From: Procambarus clarkii
Lineage: Eukaryota > Arthropoda > Malacostraca > Decapoda > Cambaridae
Assembly (NCBI RefSeq): GCF_040958095.1
Contig: NC_091173.1
Location: 12,287,000 to 12,350,999 of the forward strand
Reading direction: 5' to 3'
DNA: 64,000 bases
Part shown: piece by piece, positions 56,407-64,000 of the stretch
Layout: each line of letters starts with the position of its first letter
Numbering within the stretch: the first letter of the stretch is position 1
The notes under the pieces: generated by a model
Told to the model about the DNA's origin: nothing
Database searches by the model: none
What the model saw: only the letters and a program-made list of their open reading frames with translations
Made by a program: the position numbers and the translations under genes

Positions 56407-56955
56407 GCGCTTTACACTGCCTACGTAAGGCCAGTCTTAGAGTATGCCGCCTCATCATGGAGTCCCCATCTGAAGAAGCATATAATGAAACTGGAAAAGG
56501 TTCAGAGGTTTGCAACGAGACTCGTCCCAGAGCTACGAGGGATGGGGTATGAAGAGCGCCTGAGGGAACTGTGCCTTACGACACTAGAAAGAAGAAGGGA
56601 GAGGGGGGACATGATAGGAACGTATAAGATACTCAGAGGAATTGACAGAGTGGACATAGACGAAATGTTCACACGGAATAGTAACAGAACGAGAGGACAT
56701 GGATGGAAGCTTGAAACTCAGATGAGTCACAGAGATGTAAGGAAGTTTTCTTTTAGCGTGAGAGTAGTGGGGAAATGGAATGCACTTCAGGAACAGGTTG
56801 TGGAAGCAAATACTATTCATAATTTTAAAACCAGGTATGATAGGGAAATGGGACAGGAGTCATTGCTGTAAACAACCGATGCTCGAAAGGCGGGATCCAA
56901 GAGTCAATGCTCGATCCTGCAAGCACATATAGGTGAGTACATATAGGTGAGTACA
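56404..56955 (+). mobile_element. CR1/L2-type LINE, 3' end of ORF2 and tail
   Basis: One open frame reads 'ALYTAYVRPVLEYAASSWSP', 'KLEKVQRFATRLVPELRGMG', 'YEERLRELCLTTLERRRERG', 'DMIGTYKILRGIDRVD' and 'FSFSVRVVGKWNALQEQVVE', to a stop near 56,871. This is the region after the polymerase core in these elements. The tail ends with two copies of 'acatataggtgagt'. 5'-truncated, but this piece of the frame is intact. Confidence 0.8.
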
Positions 56956-56969
56956 CACACACACACATA

Positions 56970-57995
56970 TGCACACAGCGAGTAACTGTGAGGGGGGGAA
57001 GACATCAGAGTGGCGAGATGTCAACAACGCAGTCCCAAAGGGCTCTATATTTGGACCCATCCTGTTTCTGAGATATGTAAACGATCTTCCAGAAGGTATA
57101 GACTCATTCCTCTCAATGTTTGCTGATGATGCAGAAATTATGAGAAGAATCAAGACAGATGAAGATAGACAAGAGACCACAGGAAGACCCGGACAAACTG
57201 AAGGAATAGTCTAGAAAATGGCTACTAAAGCTCAACTCAGAAAAGTGTAAAGTGATGAAATTATGCGAAGGGAGCAGAAGGCTGACCAGAAGATACCATC
57301 TGAGAGATGAAATCCTGCAAGAGTCAAATAGAGAGAAAGATCTGGGGGTTGATATCACACCGAACCTGTCCCCAGAAGTCCACATCAAAAGAATATCATC
57401 AGTGCCATAAGCTAGGCCGGCCAACATAAGAACTGCCTTTAGAAACTTGTGTAAGGAATCGTTCAGAACCTTGTATACCACTTACGTCAGACCAATCCTG
57501 GAGTATTCAGCTCCAGCTTGGAGTCCATACCTAGTTACACACAATACAATGTTAGAGAAGATTCAAAGGTATGCCACCAGACTAGTCCCGGAACTGAGAG
57601 GTATGAGCTACGAGGAATGGCTACAGGAACTAAACCTCACGTCTCTGGAAGACAGAAGAGTAAGGGAAGACATGATCACCATCTACAAAATTCTCACGGG
57701 CATTGACAGGCAAATTATTTAGCACGGGTGGAACACGAACAAGGGGACACAAGTGGAAATCTAGTACCCAAATGAGCCACAGAGACGTTATAAATAATGT
57801 TTTCAGTGTCAGAGTAATTAACAGATGGAATGTATTAGGCAGTGATGTGGTGGAGGCTGACTCCATACACAGTTTCAAATGTAGATATGGCAGAGCCCAG
57901 TAGGCTCAGGAATCTGTACACCAGTTGATTGACGGTTGAAAGGCAGCACCAAAGAGCCAAAGCTCAACCCCCGCAAGTACAACTAGGTGAGTACA
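56970..57995 (+). mobile_element. CR1/L2-type LINE, second copy with polymerase active site
   Basis: Starts at 'VPKGSIFGPILFLRYVNDLP' (57,030-57,090), then 'FADD' at 57,120-57,131, and continues through 'RTLYTTYVRPILEYSAPAWS', 'MLEKIQRYATRLVPELRGMS' and 'DMITIYKILTGIDRQII' to the shared tail at 57,844-57,995. Several stops and frame changes are present between these parts. It lies head to tail behind the copy ending at 56,955, in the same orientation, but is more complete, so the two are independent insertions. Confidence 0.8.
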
Positions 57996-58029
57996 CACTC
58001 TAGATCGGGTACAAGGCTGTACCCGGATC

Positions 58030-58205
58030 TCCCCCCCCCCTCAATCTCAGTCTCCCTATTCTTTTCCCTCACCTCCCGTCTCCCACTCTTTTCACCTTTC
58101 TATTCTATCCCAACATCACCCCTCTTTCTCCCATACTTCTCTCCTCTCCGTCTTCCTCTGTCTCACCACTCCCCCCTCCCGTCTTCTTCTCTCTTCTCTC
58201 TGTCT
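58030..58205. repeat. Pyrimidine-rich low-complexity stretch
   Basis: C- and T-rich, without a clear period, directly 5' of the Helitron. Confidence 0.5.
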
Positions 58206-58285
58206 CAGAAAATTGAATATCGTACTTCGGAAATATTTACAAACGTACATTGTATAGGTATATGTTTTTATCAAGTTGAAAATAA

Positions 58286-59324
58286 TCTATATAAATAAAA
58301 ATGGAGATGTTCGTTTGTGCATAACCGCTAATCTCCGAAAGTTCTTCACGGATTGCTTTGAAATTTTCACACAACGTTCCATTCGCATCCGAGCAGGTTT
58401 TAATATACATATTATATAGATGTCACGTCTGTGACGGTTTAAAAAAACATGCTTTTTCTGAAAAACTGTGTTTTTCATGTGAAAGAAATCTTCGAAACCT
58501 CTTTACCGATTGCTTTGAAATTTTGACACAACGTTGCATTGTAATAGGCGCGTCTTTTTATATATCTACTATATAGATGCCACCCCTGTGACAGGTAAAA
58601 ACATGCGTTTTTGAAAAAGGCGCCATCTGTTGCACATAATAGCAACATACATGCTATACTAAATGTCACAAATTCCATTTCAATGTTTCCGATTGCATTG
58701 ATAAATGTTATTTTCAAAGATTTCGATTTATTTTATTTTTTTCTTGAATTATTTTGTGTGACATTGTGTTGGAATTGAGCTGTATTGTTTACCATACCGT
58801 TCATTTCGTGAGTATAGTTTATTTTTGTATTTTTTCATATTTTAATTTAATTTTTTAACTGTTTTTTCTTATATTTCAGTGATGGGAACATCAGATCACT
58901 TGATGTTCCCAATTTTCTGATGGGAACATCAGACCATTTGGGAAGGCATCGGACGAGGGAGTGGGGAATGGTGGGGATGACGAGGGGACGGAGGTGAGAG
59001 ATGGTGGGGAGGACGAGGGGATAATGGTGGGGAGGACGAGGGGACGGGGGAGTTTGGGATGGTGGGGACGAGGGGACGGGGGAGTTTGGGATGGTGGGGA
59101 CGAGGGGATGGGGGAATGGAGAATGGTGGGGAGGACAAAGGGACAGGGAATTGGGGCATGGTGGGAAGAAAGAGGGGATGGTGGAGTGGGGAATGGTGGG
59201 GAGGTCGAGGAGACGGGTGAGGGGGGAAAATGGTGGGGAGGACAGGGGGACAGGGAAGGTTGCTGTGGCTCAGCGACACACACGCGTTGTTGAGCCACAG
59301 CAACGCGTGGCCGGGTACTGCTAG
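58286..59324 (+). mobile_element. Non-autonomous Helitron-like element
   Basis: Begins 'tctatataaataaaaatgg' after an A and ends '...gtactgctag' before a T, matching Helitron insertion between A and T with a CTRR end. A hairpin with perfect 14-bp arms 'gttgctgtggctca' (59,259-59,272) and its complement (59,291-59,304) lies 16 bases from the end. A second possible pairing, 'acgcgttg'/'caacgcgt', overlaps it. Inside are a degenerate duplication of about 130 bp (58,340-58,470 and 58,500-58,620, both with 'gattgctttgaaattttgac'-like blocks) and a G-rich minisatellite of about 32 bp (58,950-59,250). No RepHel gene is present. Helitrons move by rolling-circle replication with proteins supplied in trans. 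Confidence 0.7.
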
Positions 59325-59589
59325 TGACAGACTAAACATTCAAGTTTGGCACAGATCACAAATTCATCACAAGGGAAACACACAGACCTTCAGTAACGCA
59401 CATATATATCCCAATGTCTAAACAACAGCTAAAAATATATGAATTTATCACTGGAAACGCATCAGAGAAAAAGGTTATTACGGGAATGGGTTGGTTACCC
59501 CTGACAAACGCGCGGCCAGGCCAGGTAAACACCATCTCCCACTCTGACTGTTGATACACTCAGCTGATACCAGCCCCCGCCCCTGCCAC

Positions 59590-60035
59590 TTGGGCTGGAC
59601 GATAGGAAGCTTCAAGCAGGTCGGCGTTCAATCCCCGACCGTCCACAAGTGGTTGGGCACCATTCCTTCCCCCCCCCCCCCCCACCCCCGTCTCATACCA
59701 AACCTGGGGACACATTCACGAAGTAGTTACGCAAGTGCTTACGAACCTGTACATCTTTCCTCAATCTTTGACGGCTTTGGTTACATTTATAAAACAGTTT
59801 ATAAGCATGAAAACTTCTCAATCAACTGTTGTTATTGTTATAAACAGCCTCCTGGTGCTTCGGAGCTCATTAACTGTTTAATAATTGTAAACAAAGCCGC
59901 CAAAGATTGACAAAAAATGTACAGGTTCTTAAGTGCTTGCGTAACTGTTTCGTGAATCCGGCCTCTGATCCCTTCCCAGTGCTATAAGGCGTAATGGCTT
60001 GGTGCTTTCCCCCCTGATAGTTCCCTTCCCTTCCC
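59590..60035 (+). mobile_element. SINE-like repeat split by a MITE
   Basis: The first part contains 'ggcgttcaatccccgaccgt' (B-box-like) and 'tggttgggcaccattcctt' with a C-run. After the MITE it continues with 'ctgatcccttcccagtgcta' and 'taatggcttggtgctttccc'. I recognise both parts from memory as neighbouring pieces of one decapod repeat. Confidence 0.5.
59706..59964. mobile_element. MITE with about 75-bp terminal inverted repeats
   Basis: Left end 'attcacgaagtagttacgca', 'agtgcttacgaacctgtaca' and 'caatctttgacggctttg' are mirrored at the right end with some differences. The central part, around 'tcaactgttgttattgttat', is short and AT-rich. No coding. Superfamily not determined; no clear TSD longer than about 3 bp. 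Confidence 0.7.
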
Positions 60036-60719
60036 CGCATCTGCCTCTTCCCCCCCCCCCCCACAGATGCAACTGGCACGCCGGCAAGGTTGCTTTAACG
60101 TCCTGCGCTGGTAAGAGGGTTAGCGCCAGTCGTAAACGTGCTGCAATAGACTAGTTAAAGAAAATTGCTTCTAGTTTTCCCCTCTGCGTTAAATGTACAC
60201 CGCTGTCTAATATAAGAAGTTGGGAGGGAGGCGGCATAGTGGAGTGACGGGGAGGGGGAACGATGAACAGAGACAGAAGTCCCTGAAATTCTTATGATGT
60301 ATAAGAGCGGAAGTCTTGGCTGAACTGTTCAGGGTTACGTCTCTATTGTCTCCGACGCTCTCTCTCTTTCAGTAACTTTAATTCTAATAAAAGGTTATAT
60401 CCCAGGGAGTCAATAGGCTATCAGGCGGCTGAGAAAATATATATGAATCTAAATTGTCAGGAAGCTTGCGAGATGATGCGTATTGATGAGGCCGATATGA
60501 GGACGGCTCATGAAGTGACTCATGACAAAGAAGTGTGTGTGGAGAGAGCTTGTCAACAGCCTACTAATCCCGAAATGATATGAGTTGCTTGCAGGAAACG
60601 AGAGGTATCAAATAAAATATACATGGAAGATACTGGCTGGTCTGGTCCCAAATTTACACAGTCAAATAACAACAAACATGAAGCAAGTATTACTAGAGCG
60701 AAAGGTACTGAAGGAAGTG

Positions 60720-60963
60720 CAGTATAGAACTAGTGAGGAGTAGAGGTGCCATAGGCACAATCGGAGAACATAGTCTGAACATCAGAGGTTCATAGCTGTT
60801 CAATACCCTCCCAGCGAGCGCTTTAAATATTGTCGGAATAAAGATCGATGTCTTCAAGATACACTTAGACAAGTTCTTGCAAGAAGTGCCGGACGACCAG
60901 GCTGTAGTGGATATGTGGGCTTCCGGGCCGTTCCATACACAGTCTCTTGGACCAAGTTATCAT
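60720..60963 (+). mobile_element. LINE 3' end, second family
   Basis: 'gtagaggtgccataggcaca', 'tcttcaagatacacttagac', 'aagttcttgcaagaagtgcc' and 'gaccaggctgtagtgg' parallel the segment at 17,865-18,120. The match is lost where the palindromes begin. Confidence 0.6.
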
Positions 60964-60967
60964 CGAT

Positions 60968-61082
60968 TTGTGATAACAGACGCGGTCTGTTATCACAACA
61001 GACTGTTGTAATAGCAACAGTTATGTATCTATCAGTGTGATAACAGTCTGTTATCACAACACACTTGTGATAACAGACGCGG
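60968..61082. repeat. Cluster of perfect palindromes
   Basis: 60,968-60,998 has 14-bp arms 'ttgtgataacagac' around 'gcg'. 61,036-61,058 has 11-bp arms 'tgtgataacag' around a single T. The arm with 'gcggtc' recurs at 61,064-61,082. This may be an insertion in the LINE end. Confidence 0.65.
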
Positions 61083-61089
61083 TCCCCCT

Positions 61090-61845
61090 GTACGTTTCTG
61101 ATCCCGCTCTCAACCCCACATAAAGTTCACACACATATTCCTAGAGCAAGCAACAACTCCCTCTAGCAACAGGAACGCGAACTACAAACAATAACAACTC
61201 AAAGTGGCACTTGAGAGTGAAGTGGCGCTCGAGTGCAGCTCCCACGGCCCAGTAGAGTTACTACACACACACACACACACACTCGGCCGCCACCCACCCC
61301 AGTAATCAATGACTGTGTTTATCACGCGGATTAGCGTGGAGAGCTGGCTGGCAGGGAGGGAGGGAGGGAGGGAGACCCTGGACTTTGAAAACGAAGTTTT
61401 ATCTCCGTTTTAGGAACTTCTTCCTTGAGCTAGAACTTTGCTTGGTGTCTGTGGTCATTATACTTACGCGGACCGGAGTCTAGTCCACACCGAGCAGAGT
61501 GTATCCGAACCTTTAATACATGAAGTGTTAAGTGCGCAAATATACATTGCATAAAATGGCCAAACAATATTATTGTAATTAACTAAATATCTGAAATTCC
61601 TGCACTGTATCCCTATTTGGTTTCTGGTAGATAAACGGCATATGTGTTATCAAAGTGTAAGTTATGTATAGTAAAATCATACATACACACATCAACACTT
61701 ATCATCATGTGTTATCTAAAGTTAACCGGTATTATGTGTGCTGACACGATGACCTTACCTGCCGTGTATAATTGTGTATTGTAATGATCGTGTAAGGTGT
61801 GGAGGTGAGGTGTAGAGGCGTAACTGTGTACGCCTGTACACAGTT
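61090..61845. other. Unassigned sequence
   Basis: Contains a (CA)n run at 61,262-61,282 and a (GGGA)n run near 61,352-61,373, but no recognised gene. Confidence 0.35.
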
Positions 61846-61922
61846 ACGCCTGTAGTCTTTGTCTTACGCCTGTAGTCTTTGTCTTACGCCTGTAGTCTTT
61901 GTCTTACGCCTGTAGTCTTTGT
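61846..61922. repeat. 20-bp tandem repeat
   Basis: 'ttacgcctgtagtctttgtc' occurs about four times in a row. Confidence 0.9.
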
Positions 61923-62067
61923 AGGACACAAAGACTCTGTAGTCCTTGTGACCTGCTGCTGGTCAAGAGGCTGAGTCTGCTGGCCAGCACACCATCAACT
62001 GGTCGCTGCTGGAGGAACAACATTTAAAACAGTGTCAGTCAGGTCAGCAGTGCTGCCAGCCAGTCCC

Positions 62068-62165
62068 GTAGAGGCTGGTTGACGATAGCTGGCGGCTGGC
62101 TAACGATAGCTGGCTGCTGGTTGACGATAGCTGGCGGCTGGCTGACGACAGCTGGCGGCTGGCTG
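62068..62165. repeat. 21-bp tandem repeat
   Basis: 'ctggctgacgatagctggcgg' and variants, four to five copies. Confidence 0.8.
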
Positions 62166-62169
62166 AAAT

Positions 62170-62940
62170 TAGGAATCCATGTTGCTCTCACGACCTTTGC
62201 CTCAAGCGTGTTTTATCTGTTTACCTCCCGCACTGAACCCCAATACATGGACCTCATTGAGGTTTTTACAATTCAATTATGTTTCCAGTTTCCTAGCTGT
62301 GTGTCCCTTCGTTGTGCCTTTCCTCATTCGTGTCCTCTCATTCTTCCTTCCTTCATTCGTGTCCCCCCACATCCTGCCTTCCTTCACCTGTGTCCTCTCA
62401 TCCTGCCTTCCCTTCACCTGGAAATACATTATCTCTACCCACCTCATCTGATTTCCTAGGTATCTTACACATTATAGTCCTAGCACCTGTGGTACCTAAT
62501 GTGGCTAGGTAACCTCTACTAATGTAACCTCTACTAGTGTGGTTAGCTTGAGGTTTCTTCATCAGTCCTCATACCTCAACTCTATTATATCCGGTACTGG
62601 TCTCGTAACAGATCTTTGGACTTTCTCAAATTTTTATATGTCATGTCCACGCCCAGGTCCGCTTTCTCCCGTGACATCGCACCAGCCAGCGTCTCCTCAA
62701 CCCTCTGCTAGACTGTATTATTTAACACTTGTTGGGAATGAACTCGTGAAGCCATTTATCTGACCAATCCTGAGGATTATTTAGAGTCTGCCGTTGCATC
62801 GTACAATCCTCCTCAAACACTGTCAGGTTATATCCTCACTTCTTAAGTAGGTTCTTTACATAATATCACAGACATTAGGAGTTCTAAGACTGAATCCTAT
62901 AGGACCACGATTAAAAAATATTCTGATATATAATTCTATT
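62170..62940. other. Unassigned sequence
   Basis: Includes a CT-rich direct repeat around 62,310-62,420 ('tcctgccttcccttcacctg' and variants). Frames there are short and lack domains. Confidence 0.35.
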
Positions 62941-62951
62941 TGTCAGGGACA

Positions 62952-63025
62952 TGTTGTTGCTGTTGTTATAGATTCAGCTACTCGGAACAAGTTCCAAGCA
63001 GCACGGGCTATGGTGAACCCGTAAA
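62952..63025 (-). mobile_element. Two-hairpin miniature retroposon, type 2, with perfect TSD
   Basis: 74 bp between identical 10-bp repeats 'gtcagggaca' at 62,942-62,951 and 63,026-63,035. On the minus strand hairpin 1 is ACGGGTT/AGCCCGT (one G-U) and hairpin 2 is GCTGCT/AGTAGC with inner GGAAC/GTTCC. The tail is AAC-rich ('aacaacagcaacaaca'). Confidence 0.7.
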
Positions 63026-63042
63026 GTCAGGGACAGGAAGAC

Positions 63043-63045
<3 letters not shown>

Positions 63046-63122
<77 letters not shown>

Positions 63123-63133
63123 GTATATATATA
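63046..63133. repeat. (AT)n microsatellite
   Basis: Long AT run with a single 'atg' interruption near 63,121. It forms the tail side of the neighbouring minus-strand SINE. Confidence 0.9.
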
Positions 63134-63360
63134 TACAGTTGTAGTCTTGTATCGAGGTGTCCCACCCTCTACCTCAAGGTCGAACTACTGACCCTCCACA
63201 ACAGTTGCCTAGCCCTCGGGTACCTATTGACTGTCAGGTGAACAGAGCCATTAGGTAAGAGGGAAGCGTGCCCAACCATTTCTGCTCCGCCCGCTCATCG
63301 AAACCGGGATCCCCCGATTACAAGTCGAGAACGAAGCCTGCTTTACTGCGAGACCCCTCA
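63134..63360 (-). mobile_element. tRNA-derived SINE
   Basis: On the minus strand: head with 'tctcgacttgtaatcggggg', a B-box-like 'ggtttcgatgag', body 'atggttgggcacgcttccct' and 'gtcaataggtacccgagg', 3' part 'gggtcagtagttcgacc', then an AT-repeat tail. Collinear with the plus-strand copy at 14.65-14.95 kb. Confidence 0.7.
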
Positions 63361-63395
63361 CTATACGTTTGTGGAAAGCGAGAATGTAGTGATGT

Positions 63396-63450
63396 CGATT
63401 GATGAAGATTAAGCCACCCAAGAGGTGGCACGGGCATGAATAGCCCGTAA
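63396..63450 (-). mobile_element. Two-hairpin miniature retroposon, type 1
   Basis: 55 bp. Minus-strand hairpin 1 is ACGGGC/GCCCGT with loop 'tattcat'; hairpin 2 is CCACC/GGTGG. Flanks 'gtagtgatgt' and 'gtggtggtgt' match at 8 of 10 bases, like an old TSD. Tail 'aatcttcatcaatcg'. Confidence 0.6.
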
Positions 63451-63482
63451 GTGGTGGTGTCCCAAACCGATGGGATAAGAAG

Positions 63483-63540
63483 CGATTGATGAAGATTAAT
63501 AAGCCACCCAAAAGGTGGCACGGGCATGAATAGCCCGTAA
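63483..63540 (-). mobile_element. Two-hairpin miniature retroposon, type 1, probable tandem duplicate
   Basis: Starts 87 bp after the previous copy and is followed by the same 'gtggtgg', so it probably arose by local duplication and not by a new insertion. Confidence 0.55.
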
Positions 63541-63672
63541 GTGGTGGCCCTTTTGAGCCATTACCAGTATCAAGAGCTGATACTGGTGATCTGTGGAGGT
63601 GCGACTGCACCCTGCGTGACGGGAGATGTCTCCCCCGTAAATAAAAAGTGCCCCGCGACTCATTATAGCACA

Positions 63673-63744
63673 TTACGGGTTATTCACGCCCGTGCCACCT
63701 CTTGGGTGGCTTAAATCTTCATCAATCAATCATTCAATCAATCA
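63673..63744 (+). mobile_element. Two-hairpin miniature retroposon, type 1, long TCAA tail
   Basis: 'ttacgggttattcacgcccg' and 'gccacctcttgggtggc', then 'ttaaatcttc' and a tail of TCAA repeats with one interruption. Opposite strand to the two preceding copies. No clear TSD. Confidence 0.6.
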
Positions 63745-63814
63745 TAAACACGTCAGATTAAACAATATGATGGAGTCCACGAGCTTGGGACACCAACCAG
63801 GCCTTGGGAACCTT

Positions 63815-64000
63815 GCTCTCTCAACACTTTATATAGGGAAGGAAATGTATATGTTTATCTCTCAGAATGTTTGGTAATATGTTTATTGTTTGTGATGTGT
63901 TTATATGTATGTATTAACACGATGTACTGAACGGGGTGAGAATAGCTTGAGCTACCTCATCCCTTTGTGTGTATTTTACCTCAATAAACTTATTTCAATT
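63815..64000 (+). mobile_element. 3' end of an unidentified retroelement (runs off the window)
   Basis: 'ggggtgagaatagcttgagc' and 'tacctcatccctttgtgtg', then 'acctcaataaacttatttca' with AATAAA at 63,983-63,988, form a block I associate from memory with abundant decapod repeats. No coding part is in the window. Confidence 0.4.

Overview
The window reads as nuclear DNA of an arthropod, most likely a decapod crustacean of the crayfish/lobster kind. This is inferred from intron-bearing host genes, very dense microsatellites and poly-C/G runs, and several interspersed repeat families that I associate with decapod genomes: a LINE tail ending in repeats of 'aggtgagtac', tRNA-derived SINEs sharing that tail, and 3' ends starting 'cccgaaacgct'. 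No prokaryotic genes, operons, CRISPR arrays or rRNA genes are visible, and no old virus copy could be recognised.

Layout. 1-2200 is a GC-richer block of unknown nature. 2765-3493 is the last coding exon of a divergent adenosine-kinase-like gene. 3.5-9.4 kb is AT-rich and featureless. 9.6-18.8 kb is repeat-rich: a decayed RNase H-bearing LINE (13.3-14.6 kb, minus), a SINE, a decayed CR1/L2-type LINE (15.6-17.9 kb) and a second LINE tail. 19.2-22.9 kb fits a small four-exon gene of 100 residues with phase-compatible splice sites. 23.8-30.7 kb has LINE relics, including two minus-strand copies of one RNase H-bearing family, and a decayed inverted-repeat region. 31.5-33.4 kb holds two halves of a Tigger/pogo DNA transposon facing each other. 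35.5-36.1 kb is a fold-back element, and 36.49 kb is a full-length U6 snRNA sequence. 37.5-38 kb is microsatellites. 39,273-45,264 is a complete LINE of the I group with both ORFs open and a 13-bp target-site duplication (TSD). 46-49.3 kb is LINE 3' ends and simple or tandem repeats. 50-51.8 kb is a GC-rich gene start with a coding exon of an unidentified protein. Its first intron holds a 2.7-kb minisatellite (52.4-55.1 kb). 55.4-64 kb is a mosaic of LINE, SINE, Helitron, MITE and microsatellite insertions.

Host genes supported here: the adenosine kinase-like 3' exon, the four-exon gene, the gene starting near 51 kb, and the U6 sequence (gene or pseudogene). They look unrelated to each other.

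The most interesting item is a family of 55-75 bp insertions. Each can fold into two consecutive hairpins followed by a short tail of trinucleotide or tetranucleotide repeats. Two copies have perfect 10-11 bp TSDs, two more have TSD-like flanks, and the second hairpin differs between subtypes while staying paired. This looks like a miniature retroposon. The complete LINE and the SINE/LINE tail sharing suggest where retrotransposition machinery could come from.
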